A stretch of DNA of 64,000 bases, from the NCBI GenBank assembly GCA_013423325.1, contig BLJB01000089.1, positions 125,788-189,787 on the forward strand, in the 5' to 3' direction. Below the pieces are notes generated by a model that saw only the letters and a program-made list of their open reading frames with translations, had not been told where the DNA came from and ran no database searches. Shown here in pieces: positions 10,849-21,180 of this stretch (positions are counted from its first letter, which is position 1; each line of letters begins with the position of its first letter). The position numbers were made by a program, and so were the translations under genes. The DNA comes from Usnea hakonensis. Taxonomy: Eukaryota > Ascomycota > Lecanoromycetes > Lecanorales > Parmeliaceae.

Positions 10849-12342
10849 ATGAGTGCTTGCTTTTCCCATTGCGGCTTCGAACAAATGGCCATAGCACCAG
10901 TGTTAGTTGCCAGTGAGCATCCTTCCCCTCTCCCGACTGTCAATATGGAGAAAACACCCGTGGCATCAGAGCCTCACGCTCCAGAGGGTCCCTTGAACCT
11001 AGCAACATCCATGTCAGATTCCTATCCCGAAGGTGGGCGCGCGGCGTACCTGTCGCTCTTCGGATGTTTTTGCGCCTGGATGTCCGCTTACGGCCTCATG
11101 AACACAATTGGTACCTTCCAAGCGTACCTCGGCACACATCAGCTCACGGGATACAGCGAAGCCGATGTCGGATGGATATTTGGTCTGTACCTCTTCATGG
11201 CATATTGCTGTGGGGTGCAGACGGGGCCTGTTTTCGACGCCATGGGACCAAGATGGCTGACGATTGCGGGGAGTGTGATTTTGGTTATGGCAATGTTTTT
11301 GTTGGAAGCTTGTTCCAGTGGGTGCTGCGTCTCTAGTCTGATCGTTCTGTGGTGATTTGACCTGTCAGCTTTTGCTTGTTCCATTTGTTGACGTGGCATC
11401 AAAGGTTATTACCAATTTATCCTCGTATTCTCCATCCTCGGTGGCTTAGGAACTTCCCTTCTCACCACCGTGGCCGTAGGAACCATAGGTCACTGGTTCA
11501 ACGTCCGTCGAGGCTTCGCAACTGGTCTAGCTAGCTGCGCTGGATCTCTAGGAGGAGTCTTCTTCAACCTAATGCTTTCCACTCTATTCACGTCTGTTGG
11601 GTTCGCCTGGGCAACCAGGGTGCTTGGGTTCGTCTTCTTGTTTCTTCTCATCATCGCAAATGTTTTGATCCGATCTCGATTACCCGGGAAGCCCGTTTCA
11701 CGGCGCAACCTCCTTCCAGACCCTCGAATCTTCAAGGACAAAAGACTTGCGGTCATGACTGCTGCTCTGTTTTTGATTGAGTGGGGCTTGTTTTGTGGTC
11801 TGGCGTTTATGACTTCATTCGCGCTGTCAGCAGGCGTTCGTCCGACCCTGGCTTACCAGCTTCTCTCAATCCTGAATGCCGGCTCTTTCTTTGGCAGGTG
11901 GGCACCAGGGCTCCTAGCCGATAAGATTGGGAGGGTCAACACCATGATCATCATGTCATTCTTGTGCGTGGTGACGATGTTTGGTCTCTGGCTTCCCGCA
12001 GCCCTTGCGTCGTCGGCTCAAGTTACGGAAAGACTGATCATAGCATTCGCGCTCCTTTTCGGCTTCGCTTCGGGAAGTGCCATCACTCTCGGCCCGGTCT
12101 GCGCGGGTCAGCTGTGTAGGACCGAGGATTATGGCAGATACTTCGCGTCGTGTTTCACTGTCGTTGGTATTGGCACTTTGGTCAGCATTCCTATTGCTGG
12201 AGAGATTTTGAAGAAGGATGGAGGAAGTTACGTAGGTCTGATTACCTTTGGAGGGGCGAGCTATGTGGTGGGTCTGGTGCTCTTCTTGTGGGCCCGCGTC
12301 ATCACCGTGGGTTGGGGATTCGCCAAGGAGAATGTCTTCTGA
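10849..12342 (+). CDS. MFS transporter, monocarboxylate-permease (MCT/Mch) type
   Basis: Two exons, 10849-11317 and 11405-12342, give about 468 residues. After a ~60-residue polar cytoplasmic N-terminus, the family signature PEGGRAAYLSLFGCFCAW begins the first membrane helix. GTFQAYLG, GWIFGLYLF, a GPVFDAMGPRWL loop, RGFATGLASCAGSLGG, FGRWAPGLLADKIGRVN in the middle loop and FGFASGSAITLGPVCAGQL follow in the order expected for twelve helices. The 87-bp intron (11318-11404) restores LEACS-SYYQFIL. Relatives in fungi are plasma-membrane permeases for carboxylates, riboflavin-like or other small solutes; the substrate cannot be told from sequence. A second in-frame ATG at 10885 (MAIAPV) is an alternative start. 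The frame is intact. Confidence 0.88.
11318..11404 (+). other. intron of MFS transporter gene
   Basis: 87 bp, GTGGGT donor, TTGAC/CTGTC region, TCAAAG acceptor, phase 1. Confidence 0.8.
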
Positions 12343-13304
12343 AAGACTAGATGCGGGATATTTAGCTGCACCGTAAATTGCAAAAGCCCTCAAAGTGATT
12401 TGAGTAAGGTGGGTGGTCAGTGGACACGATCAGAGCCGTCTCGAAGGATGTAAATAAAAAGTGAGCAGTGCCGCGCCATAATCTGACATGACGTCGCTAT
12501 CTTGAGGTTTTTTGTCTTTTGCATCCACGCAGACTGTCAGAATGTCTTTACATTTATGATTGGATAATTGTCTTTGTACATAACGTTGGCTATCTCCGCG
12601 ACATGCTAGACATATCATCTCCCATCCTTCATCCTGGGGGAAACACCAACAGGGCAACTTTTTGGTACCCAAGGCTTAGCCGCCAGTGAGTCAACCCAGA
12701 TGACAACTTTGCGGTCCCTCATGGGCTGATAAGCCAAGTTCTAGCCTAGCCCCCTCTCGCCGGCCCCCTCCCCCCGGATATCGCACCTCCAGACCTAGTG
12801 AGAGCTTCCAAGGGGATATTGGGTGAAGGTGTGTCTTGCTACCCCACGAGGAGTTACACAGCCCGCACTACTCCAGAGTACAGCGGCAGAGTCTCCCCAG
12901 CAGATGGAGGGAATTTAATTCAGCATCTAGCGATAGTCTCAAAGGCGGCAAAATTCACGTACAGTGAGGAGCGTCGTCCTCGGGCCCGCAGAAACGTGAG
13001 GCCAAATCCAGTCCTGAGCCTTTGCGCCATTTGCGCCAATTAACACAGGAATCCTATGAATCTGTCAAATATCTCAAATCGAAATAAATGACGCTGTTAC
13101 AAAATATCGCTGGTCCAAGCGAGCTGCAGCAAGCTTAGTCCTGCTGACATGCATGAGTGAGGAATTTAGGCTGACATAATGCCTCATATCTATTAGATTT
13201 TTCCCTCCGTCATTATTTCCTCAAGGGAGAACACTTATAGAGCCAGTCCAGCACAATGTGCAAAGAAAGAGATTCACATCAATCGCCCAAAAACATCCTC
13301 CACC
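12343..13304. other. intergenic, no gene seen
   Basis: It contains the terminator region of the transporter and the promoter of the esterase gene. Only short unsupported frames are present. Confidence 0.5.
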
Positions 13305-14477
13305 ATGATTGCCTTCTTGGTCACCAGCAACCTTGGCGTCTCCGCTGTATTTCTCCTTCTCCTCCTCCCTACCGCACTATCGGAAATCCTCCTCCCTCAA
13401 GCTAGCGGTCCATACGGTACTCGCATCACTACCGCAAAGCTAGTCGATCAGTCCCGCCTCGACCCTTACGCTCCAAATGGCACGCATCGAGCCATCATGG
13501 TCACCGCCTTCTACCCTATCATCGATTCATCCGAATGCGAACCCCTACAAACACTGAGCTACATGCCCCTAGCCACCGCTCAATTCTGGGACCAAGTGTT
13601 CGCCACGTATAACATTACCAATGCAACATTGGAAGACATTGGTATTAATGCGTGCCGTCAAAATGCATCCGTCGGACCATCTTGCCATAAGAAAGATCAC
13701 CCGATCGTGATCTTTTCGGGTGGCCTTGGAGCAAGCCGGCAAATCTACAGCGGCATGGCTCAATCAGTCGCCAGCCATGGCTACCTCGTTGTCACCATCG
13801 ACCATCCGTACGATGCCTATGTTGTTGAATACCCCGACGGCACGCTTGTCTATGCTGCAAATATCACTACGGACGCACAAATAGATTTCGACTTGACCGT
13901 CCGTGCGCAAGACGTCAGCTTTCTTCTCGACCAACTCAGCATCAACGCTACCGTTCAGCGTCTCATCCCAGGCGCAAACTGCGGCCTCAATGTCAGCAAA
14001 GTAGCCATGTTTGGGCACTCGTTAGGTGGCGCCACAGCCGCATCAGCTATGCTTAACGACAAACGTATTATCGGAGGACTGAACATGGACGGGAACTTTC
14101 ATGGGCCGGTCACCCAGCGCGGCCTTGATCGACCATTCCTGATCTTCAACAGTCCCAACAACACTCGTTTGACCTCTCCAAACATTGCTGAAATGTGGTC
14201 GCATCTACGAGGATGGAAACTCGAGTTGACTTTGGCCAAAATAGAGCATATTGGATTCTCCGACGTTCCATTGCTGACGAAATTGATGGGTTGGTCACCG
14301 TTCACTTCGACGACGTACGATCCAGGCGCTGTTCTAGGGACGTTGGATGGAGAACGGGGATTTGATGTGATCACGGCGTATGTGGTTGCGTTTATGGATT
14401 TTGGGCTCAAAGGGGTGGAGTCGGAGATTCTGCAGGTGCCGAGCCCACTGTATCCCGAGGTTAGCATCGTGAAATAG
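13305..14477 (+). CDS. secreted PAF-acetylhydrolase-like esterase
   Basis: An uninterrupted 390-residue protein. Residues 1-26 form a signal peptide (hydrophobic VFLLLLLPTALS). The alpha/beta-hydrolase body carries the nucleophile elbow GHSLGG near residues 236-241, a likely catalytic Asp in GLNMDG near 262, and a likely catalytic His in IEHIGFSD near 315. This order matches the plasma platelet-activating-factor acetylhydrolase (group VII PLA2) family, which removes short or oxidised sn-2 acyl groups from phospholipids. Several N-glycosylation sequons (NGT, NIT, NAT, NTT-like) fit secretion. The next gene, 372 bp downstream on the same strand, is also of a phospholipase family. The frame is intact. 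Confidence 0.88.
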   Translation: MIAFLVTSNLGVSAVFLLLLLPTALSEILLPQASGPYGTRITTAKLVDQSRLDPYAPNGTHRAIMVTAFYPIIDSSECEPLQTLSYMPLATAQFWDQVFATYNITNATLEDIGINACRQNASVGPSCHKKDHPIVIFSGGLGASRQIYSGMAQSVASHGYLVVTIDHPYDAYVVEYPDGTLVYAANITTDAQIDFDLTVRAQDVSFLLDQLSINATVQRLIPGANCGLNVSKVAMFGHSLGGATAASAMLNDKRIIGGLNMDGNFHGPVTQRGLDRPFLIFNSPNNTRLTSPNIAEMWSHLRGWKLELTLAKIEHIGFSDVPLLTKLMGWSPFTSTTYDPGAVLGTLDGERGFDVITAYVVAFMDFGLKGVESEILQVPSPLYPEVSIVK

Positions 14478-14849
14478 GTATGATGAAGGGTGCGAGGACA
14501 GGAAAGGAGGGTATCGGAGCCAAACTGTTTTGGAGTGTCTGTTGCATTGGGTGATTGTGATGATGAGAGCTTAAACTGTGGATACGCTAGTTTAGTGCAA
14601 TTCCATTAGCGTCTCTACAACCTTTCTCCGTGGACCCGAGTAAAGTATTGCAGTCTCATCACGAAGACGACCCTTACTTGTGCAATGTTTCAGGACATAG
14701 ACTGCTGATCTTAAGAGTTCGACATAGTGTCAGATACTCTCAAGATCATCTCGAACGGCAAGTTGGGCTACCAGCGCCACCATCGTCATTGAAATCACCT
14801 TACAAAGTATATCAGTTTCATCTCTTCTGCAGCGTGCTGTCAAGACGAG
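14478..14849. other. short intergenic region
   Basis: 372 bp between the esterase stop and the ATG of the NAPE-PLD-like gene. Nothing specific was recognised. Confidence 0.6.
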
Positions 14850-16013
14850 ATGGCCTCTAGTTCTCCCATCGTTATCAATAGAGTGCCTCGGAAGGTGGAC
14901 GCATCGCATCCGTCCCACCACGTCGGCAGCCCACCGACCTCTTTCAACAACCCATGGCCATCCTTTCATAAACAATCTCTTTTAGAATTACTCATCACAT
15001 CTCAACGCAACCGTGACTTCAAACCAGTGCCATCGCGCGAACACTTGGTTCCAGTTCAAAAGCCAGACTGGGGGGCGGGCAAAGAGGGTCTGAAGGCCAC
15101 ATGGATCGGTCACGCGAGTTTCCTCGTCGAAACATCGACCTCGGAGGGTGCAGAGAGAGGGGTAAGGGTGTTGTTTGATCCGGTATTCTCCGAGAGAACG
15201 AGTCCAGTGACGTGGGCTGGACCGAAACGCTACAATCCTACTCCCTGCACCATCGATGAGCTTCCTGATATCGACTTGGTCGTCATATCCCACGATCATT
15301 ATGATCATATGGACTCAGATACCCTGCTGAAGCTTTACAGACGTAGACGAGGGGATGTGCATTTCCTCGTAGCACTAGGCAATGCTACTCGACTTCGCGG
15401 GTTTGGCATTGATGGGAAAGATGTCACAGAATTGGATTGGTGGGAGGGCGTCAAGGTCGATGTACCACTCGTGGGGTCAGTCACTATGACGTGTACACCC
15501 TCGCAGCACTTCTCCGGTAGAGGTGTGTTGGACCACGGATCCACGCTTTGGTGCTCCTGGGTCGTCGACGCGGGAGCATCTCGTAATCTGCCAGGCACGA
15601 AGCATCCCAATAACACGGAAAAGGTCTTCTTTGCTGGCGATACCGGATACCGATATTTGCCCAAAGATGCAAAAGAGTCGGACATGCCATCTTGCCCAGT
15701 GTTCAAAGAAATTGGAGAGGTTCTTGGTCCCTTCGATCTCAGCCTCATACCCATCGGACTATTCCTCCCTAGACATTTGATGTCTTCAGTCCATTGTAGT
15801 CCGGAAGATGCTCTTTGCCTGCACAAGGACCTGAGAAGCCGAAAGTCCATCGGCATGCACTACGGGACAGTCAGAGGTGGCATCAGTCAGTACTTTGAAG
15901 AAGTCACAGAACCCCCAAGGCGGTTCAAAGAGGCATGTGAGAAAGACGGCAGGAATTGGGGAGAGGAGCTTGGATTACTGAACATTGGAGAAACTACGGT
16001 GGTACTGAGCTAG
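14850..16013 (+). CDS. NAPE-PLD-like metallo-beta-lactamase-fold phospholipase
   Basis: A 387-residue protein with no intron. The sequence runs ATWIGHASFLVE near residue 83, LFDPVFSERTSPVTWAGPKR, the metal-binding HDHYDHMD near 148, FAGDTGYRYLP near 260, IPIGLFLPRHLMSSVHCSPEDA, and MHYGT near 336. These are the zinc-binding and substrate-channel motifs of N-acyl-phosphatidylethanolamine phospholipase D (yeast Fmp30 type), which cleaves N-acyl-PE to N-acylethanolamine and phosphatidic acid. No clear mitochondrial presequence is visible. All five expected metal ligands appear present. Adjacency to the PAF-acetylhydrolase-like gene suggests a shared lipid-turnover setting, but co-regulation is not shown. 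Confidence 0.88.
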   Translation: MASSSPIVINRVPRKVDASHPSHHVGSPPTSFNNPWPSFHKQSLLELLITSQRNRDFKPVPSREHLVPVQKPDWGAGKEGLKATWIGHASFLVETSTSEGAERGVRVLFDPVFSERTSPVTWAGPKRYNPTPCTIDELPDIDLVVISHDHYDHMDSDTLLKLYRRRRGDVHFLVALGNATRLRGFGIDGKDVTELDWWEGVKVDVPLVGSVTMTCTPSQHFSGRGVLDHGSTLWCSWVVDAGASRNLPGTKHPNNTEKVFFAGDTGYRYLPKDAKESDMPSCPVFKEIGEVLGPFDLSLIPIGLFLPRHLMSSVHCSPEDALCLHKDLRSRKSIGMHYGTVRGGISQYFEEVTEPPRRFKEACEKDGRNWGEELGLLNIGETTVVLS

Positions 16014-16134
16014 ATACAAGTTTTGCAATAGAACGAGCTGTACTGGACCAACACAAATCAATGAAAAGCATCTTTTCAGTAAATATGTACTGGGGCGTGG
16101 GACTTTCCAGTAGTGAAAAGCTTGTAAATCCCTA

Positions 16135-16375
16135 GGGGCGAATTTGAGGCCTTCTCAATCCACTCCCAAATCTACTCCCTAATCTACTACCAAATCCACT
16201 TTTTCTTAGGGGGAGACCCCCTAAAAACCAATCTACTCCTAAATCCACTCCTAAATCCACTGATTTCTCTCCCAAATCTACTCCCCGATCAACTCCCCAA
16301 TCTACTGATTCTTAATTTTTTTAGGGGGAGACCCCTGAAACCCCCTTTCTCTTCTAAATTTACTCCCAAATTGTC
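16135..16375 (+). repeat. degenerate short tandem repeat (AAATCTACTCCC type)
   Basis: More than ten imperfect copies of AATCTACTCCCAAATCCACT-like words, interrupted twice by TTAGGGGGAGACCCCCTAAA, itself a near-palindrome seen at about 16208 and 16321. No coding sense. Confidence 0.85.
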
Positions 16376-16377
16376 AC

Positions 16378-16500
16378 GGTTAGCCACGGCCCGAGGTGAA
16401 TAGGTTTACCCGGGGGCTCCCGCTGGCCACGACATATTTCCAAGTCTCGGGTCGGAGATTCTGGGTTCGATTCCCGGCAGAGCCCAGCGCAAGTGGTGAG
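16378..16500 (+). other. tRNA-derived-looking segment (B-box-like motif)
   Basis: GGTTCGATTCC near 16463 matches the tRNA T-loop/B-box consensus and sits in a GGG/CCC stem. Upstream, GGGGCTCC can pair only partly with CAGAGCC after the T-arm, and no convincing A-box or D-arm is present. This fits a decayed tRNA or the head of a tRNA-derived SINE better than a functional tRNA. It directly abuts the family A pseudogene. Confidence 0.35.
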
Positions 16501-16544
16501 CACCCCCCCAAGTGGAAGTGGGGTTGCAATAGCCGAAGGCAGCT

Positions 16545-17697
16545 GGTATGTCGGGTCTTCGGCGATGCTGCCAAATAAGCAGAGAGGGAGGCAAGAATCG
16601 ACGAGGAATGAAAGCAGAATGGGTACCAACAGAACCACAACAATTATCGTGGTAATCGTGGTAATCGTGGCAATCGTGGTAATCGTGGTAATCGAGGGGA
16701 TCCCGGTGAGTAGCACCAGCAGATTCATGTGTCTTTCAACTTCTAACCACCTCATAGTCCCTTCGCCTTACAACGCCCCTCCTCTCACCACACAAGGCAC
16801 TGCCCAAGCATCGAGTCAAGCAACGTCTGAAGCGGGCAAAGTACGCAAGGCGAAACAGAAAAAGGAATGGAAGAAGTCTGCTGAAAAGCGGACGGCGGCA
16901 ATCGAGAAAGCGGTCGAACGTGCCGTCACTGCGCAGAAACAAGCTGTCGATGAAAGCCAACAAACTCCCGCAGAACGGCAGATGAGTTTGATGTATGAAC
17001 AAGCAGAGAGGAATAGTCGGTTGACTCTGGTCAACAGTCTGTTTGCAGAGACCATGAATGACTGGAGTGAGCGTATTCAGAAACTCACCACAGACCAGGC
17101 CGCCGCAGCCAGTGCGGGCGACATCGCCCGCACTTGCCGCCTTGATTTGGTGCTCTGGTGCTCTCAAAACTGAGAGACTTTGGCGCACAAGCATCAAATC
17201 TGGTGGCGCTTGTCAGGCGAGACCTGTTCACATCCGCAGATTCGCATGCGCTGTATCAACAGTTTGCTGCAGATTTAGATAAAGCTCGCTCCGACGCCAC
17301 AACCGCCATGGCAGACATTGTTACCGCCCCTGCCGTCGCTCCAACTCCCGCTCCCACACCCGTCGCACCGGCTCTCCCCCCCGCACCTCAATACTTCATC
17401 ATCCAGTCGCCTCAGCAAGGCAGAGGGAATGAGCAGAAATCGTCAACCGAAACACCCCCCCAAGGCTCGTTTTCCTTCGAACAACTGAAAGGAATTCTGC
17501 CCAGTCTGGGTGGAAACGTCATAAATGTTTCTGCCAATTCCAATGCGGCCCAGCGGCCACAATCGTTGCCGTCATCAACCACACCTCAAGACCTGCTCCT
17601 AGGAGACGCGATGGATGTTGACATGCCGGAACTCGGGCATGTCTCGGACGAGGAAAGTTCACAAATATTCATGCCCAGGTTCCGCAGGTTGCATTGA
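16545..17697 (+). pseudogene. coiled-coil family A, broken copy 1
   Basis: The sequence begins inside the gene (RVFGDAAK, then a stop, then AERE), so the first exon is missing, apparently replaced by the tRNA-like segment. An Arg-Gly-Asn repeat (GNRGNRG) follows. After a 52-bp intron (16706-16757), SPYNAPP, a Lys/Ala coiled coil, and RQMSLMYEQAERN..VNSLF..TMNDW appear. The frame is lost near 17165 and resumes as VRRDLFTSADSHALYQQFAADL, an Ala/Pro tract, GNVINVS.NSNAAQ, and GDAMDVDMPE. All these blocks occur in the same order in the intact member at 30601. At least two stops and one frameshift are present. Confidence 0.75.
16706..16757 (+). other. intron of family A broken copy 1
   Basis: GTGAGTAGCACCAGCAGATT at the 5' end and AACCACCTCATAG at the 3' end. 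The same intron is seen on the minus strand at 19957-20009. Confidence 0.7.
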
Positions 17698-18286
17698 GTA
17701 TTCTAGAGCTCGCACTTCAGTCTACGTAAATTGCGTCTTTTGCTCGAGATATGTAACTAGCTAAGCAGAATGCTCGCCATAAACATGTACTTAGCCAAGC
17801 AGAATGATCTTGCAGTCAACTCAATAATGCTTCTAGTCGCTCATTATCAATTTCAATTCAAAAGTGACTGCCCGGCCCCGCTTCCCACCACACCACCAGT
17901 AGAGACTGCGTATTCAAGGCATCACAATTTCCACACGAAAGCGAGCCACTGCACTTGAGCCTGTCAATCTGAAATGACTGGCTGTGGTGTATCAGACGGC
18001 GTTTTGTCCAAGGCGCCGGAGGCAGTCAAGCACCAGCCTCAGTGGCGATAGGTCTCATACGTAATGGAATACCACTAGAGTGGCACTAGCGCGGGCAGAA
18101 ATCATTCACTTTAGAAATTCACTTCAGAAAACTTATTCTTCTCCACACCAGTATTTTCTTTTGACAAAGTCGTCTGTTACTGACCGATCGGCACGAATTA
18201 AAAAGCTTCATTGGGGACTCAAAAAAGTCAAGCGGTACACTCCATCCTGATATTCTACATCACCTCATCACCCCGTTCCATCTATC
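17698..18286. other. intergenic; ends in a conserved family A promoter
   Basis: Nothing coding recognised. The block near 18075-18150 resembles the region upstream of the intact family A gene at 30601. Confidence 0.5.
18075..18150 (+). promoter_or_regulatory. family A promoter block, copy 1
   Basis: GTGGCACTAGCGCGGGCAGAA followed by repeats of ACTTCAGAAAACTTATTCTTC lies about 140-210 bp before the ATG of broken copy 2. GGGCACTAGCGCGCACACGAA followed by CAGTTCAGAAGACTTCTTC lies in the same position before the intact gene at 30601. Confidence 0.55.
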
Positions 18287-18636
18287 ATGTCTGAGCTAAC
18301 TCAAGATCAAGCCTTGCCCAATCCCAAAGCAGTGAAGGCAGCTCAGGTTGAGCACAAAGGTAAGCAGAAAGATGAAGCAACACACACTTCTCGGGCTCCG
18401 CTAATCGTGATTCAGAAGCGGATGGAGCTTCTGCAGTCAGTTCGAAGGATCCGAAGCCTAAAGGCTTTCACTCTTGACCACGAGAGAGACAGCAGAAAGA
18501 ATTCTGGGCCGTACGCAATGCTGCCAAAAAAGCAGAGAGGGAGGAAGAATTAACGAGTAACGAAAGCAGAATGGGGGAGAATACGGCACTCGACAGCCAC
18601 TTTCTCACGAATTTACCCGCAACTCTCGTCCGCTGA
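18287..18636 (+). pseudogene. coiled-coil family A, broken copy 2 (5' part)
   Basis: Exon 1 (18287-18359) starts MSELTQ, like MSNNNQ and MSNLIN in the intact members. A 56-bp phase-1 intron (18360-18415) follows, shorter than the ~200-bp introns of the intact copies. Exon 2 reads KDPKPKGFHS, TGA, then RERQQKEFWAVRNAAKKAERE, which aligns with FHAWSREQRKAWFAPRDAAKKA at 31060. The premature TGA stands where a Trp codon is expected (TGG to TGA). A second stop closes the frame near 18636 and no later part of the family is recognisable, so the copy is both truncated and mutated. Confidence 0.7.
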
Positions 18637-19511
18637 GGACCAAAGCTCCCAAGCCAATGGCACCTCTCAACGATCATTGCCAAGCAGGCGCAATCCTCTT
18701 CTTGCGCCTGACAAAACCCGACCTCGTACGATCCTACCCAATTCCCGCACTCGCCTCCCCTGCTAATCCGCTCCGATGTACTAGACAACGAACTCATCGC
18801 GAAACGCCGGCTAGGACAGACAAATCTAGCTGTGAAACCTGGGCAGGTTGGAACATCACACGCTACAAAGCCGGAGAATCTCGGACCCTTTGACTATGCA
18901 CACATCCGCCATCGTCCAGGATCGCAAGATGAAGAAGCGAGGCGGGCGCGCCGCCTGCTAAGCCCCTAGAAGCTGCCTTAAAGGACAAATCTGAAAAAGA
19001 GGTTGATCCTGTAGAGTCGGGATTCCTATGCGTGCGCTCCACTACCACGGAGTTTGAAAGGATGCGGAACGCGACTACGTCAACGTTGCGTCGGGTACGC
19101 GTCAATCCTGCGTTACTCATTGTGCATCGTCAGTGAATATATTCGCACCTCATCAAAATCAACCAACGCCCGAGGTTTATTACCTTCTTCGCCGTCCTCT
19201 TCGCCTTGTTTCTGCACGTATCGAAGGGGCAGGCGGGTTTTACCGAGCGAAAAGATGACTGTCGTGTGTGTTGGAGCAGGAAGGAGGTTGGGAGCCAAAG
19301 GGAATTTTGAATTGTGGGGTTTAGATACTCTAGGATGCAATTAGATAATGAATGCGTTGAGACTTCACCACGCACCAGATAAAGTGAGATCTTCACAGTA
19401 GATACAAGGGAAGAGCAATCTGAGGGGAAGACGACTGTAGGGAATACGATTTTAAGGGAGGGATTACCTCAAGGGAGTATAAGTCTAGGGGAAGGCAATC
19501 ATAGAGGAAAG
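18637..19511. other. no gene; holds dispersed repeat R1 copy 2
   Basis: Short frames only. The repeat at 19222-19401 is listed separately. Confidence 0.5.
19222..19401 (+). repeat. dispersed repeat R1, copy 2
   Basis: Matches 9752-9958 in order and orientation: GAAGGGGCAGGCGG, GTGTGTTGGAGCAGGAAGG, TTTAGATACTCTAGGATGC, and GATCTTCACAGTAG. Confidence 0.75.
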
Positions 19512-20060
19512 TAAGCTCAGGGATAGATGAACAATGTTGTTGGCTTCCGCACGGAATTATCTGACTCTTGAGAGCACCACATACAGTCGAGCAAGGCGAG
19601 CAGTATCGCCCGCAGCGGCGGCGGTATGGTCGGCGGCAAGACTGCAGACGCGATCATCGGAGACATTGATGGTGTCTTGGAAAAGACTGCTGACAAGACC
19701 CAGCCAAGCATTCCTCTTCATCCGCTCATAGAGCAGATTGAACTGCCGACCAGCAGAATTCTGGCTCTTCTCATCCATACTCTTTCTCTTTCGACCGCCT
19801 TGTTCAGTTCCGCTGCCCTCTTGTCCGCGGGTTTTTTCTAGTCGTTTTTCTTCATTGCTGGGTTTGACCTTTTTATTCTTGTGTTGCTGGGTGCTTGACT
19901 GTGTGCTTGGGTGGTGACTTGGGTGGTGAGAAGAGGGGCATTGTAAGGCGAAGGGACTATGAGGTGGTTAGAAAGTTATGAGGGACGTGAATCTGCTGGT
20001 GCTACTCACCAGGGTGATGGTTCAGATTCTGCGGGTGATGGTTCAGACTCTGGTGATGCT
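19512..20060 (-). pseudogene. coiled-coil family A, broken copy 3
   Basis: On the minus strand a 53-bp intron (19957-20009) nearly identical to that at 16706-16757 is followed by CCCTTCGCCTTACAATGCCC, DKRAAELNKAVERE, then in another frame AGRQFNLLYERMKRNAWLGLVSSLF and AAAAGDTARLARL. These match the middle of family A. The copy has a stop just after the intron region, a frameshift before the RQFNLLYE block, and ends before the RRDL block. Confidence 0.7.
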
Positions 20061-20227
20061 GGTAATGTTTTTGATTATGCTTCCGTTCTGCATATATCCT
20101 GGCGTTTTTCTCGGCTTCCTGCATATTCGACATTGCGACTGTGTATCCAAGCCCCGGGGACCAAAGGAAAAGGCCCAAGCAAAACGAGCAAAACTAGGGC
20201 CCGAGAGCCAACCACAGCCACACATAA

Positions 20228-20811
20228 TCAAAAGGGCAAATCCCACAAGAAAATGCCAATCCTGTCCCCAAGTGCCAGCACGAAAAGGGCCTTGGCCACA
20301 GAGAAAAAGCCAATAACGACCCAAAGGACCAGGACGGAAACTGCGTCACATTAGCATCTGTTTTAGTTAAGGAGAAGTCTAGCTTACATAGCAACCCAAT
20401 GTTCCAGTGGCCGCAAGGTGCCTTCTCCCGGGCTCCGGGGAGCGCGAGAAGGCGGAGGAGAGCGAGCCAGAGGAGGCAGAGGAGGCCGAGGAGGAGGACG
20501 AGAGGGATAAGAAATAGCCGCCGGTGGAAGAGTATCTGCCGTACACCGGTGTTGTTTCGATTGTCGAATCTTGCACCAAGGATCCCGGAACAGATGGCGT
20601 GGATGGCTGCGTACTGTGCGGCCCAAGGGTAGCCGAGCAAGCGATCAACGGTGCGTCGGCTACAGGGTGTGTGTGTGGGGGAAGGCGCAACTGACAGCGC
20701 TGTGGGAAAGGGCGGTGATGTCTGTGAGAAAAACAGTAGGGAGAGAAAGAATGGGAAAAGGGGTACTATGGCAGTGCTGCTGGCTTGGATGATAGGGAAT
20801 GTTAGACTCAA
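20228..20811 (-). CDS. candidate small membrane protein with the repeated intron
   Basis: Minus-strand exons 20388-20811 and 20228-20340 join in phase 1 and give about 178 residues. There is a hydrophobic N-terminus (FPFFLSLLFF), a central polar segment, a strongly hydrophobic LVLLLGLLCLLWLALLRLL, then NIGLLC at the intron, and a final hydrophobic exon (SVLVLWVVIGFF..LFVLALG). The sequence around the intron (GLLC then hydrophobic) matches the copies near 8.1 and 8.5 kb. The family A relic lies directly downstream on the same strand, as a family A fragment lies upstream of the 8-kb copy. No homologue with known function is recognised, and expression is not shown. Confidence 0.45.
20341..20387 (-). 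other. repeated ~48-bp intron, copy 3
   Basis: 47 bp: GTAAGCTAGACTT donor end, CTCCTTAACTA core, TGCTAAT branch, GTGACGCAG acceptor end. Confidence 0.7.
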
Positions 20812-21180
20812 AAGTATTGGATCTCTATTGGTATTCGGATCAGTGTTTTGTACGCTTTTGGCACACGTAACATATATTCGACCTGAAAGTATTAGGATAG
20901 GTAAGATTGGTATTTTATTAAATACATACCTAGTACCTACTTCTGTACCACCCCCAAAGCCACCTCCACGACTGCATCACTCACTTGTTGCATATATTAA
21001 CTCCGTCAGGCGTCCCAGGGATGTGAGACTCCAAATTCCTTTGCTTCCTCACTTCCTCTCTATTCCAACACTGTCATGTGCTCCTACCAAACCCCGAGCC
21101 ACTAGCCGGGGCTCCTTGCGCCCGCCTTAGTCATAACAAAAACACACGGACATCCGGGAAACCTTTCTCTTCCTCTACAG
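20812..21180. other. intergenic, no gene seen
   Basis: AT-rich promoter-like DNA between the minus-strand membrane gene and the weak exon candidates that follow. Confidence 0.4.

Noticed and set aside
12798..13043. 81-residue plus-strand frame
   Set aside because: No family resemblance, intron or promoter support between the transporter and esterase genes.
17995..18065. tRNA-Leu/Ser-like D-arm (GTCCAAGGCGCC)
   Set aside because: No anticodon arm or T-arm could be drawn.
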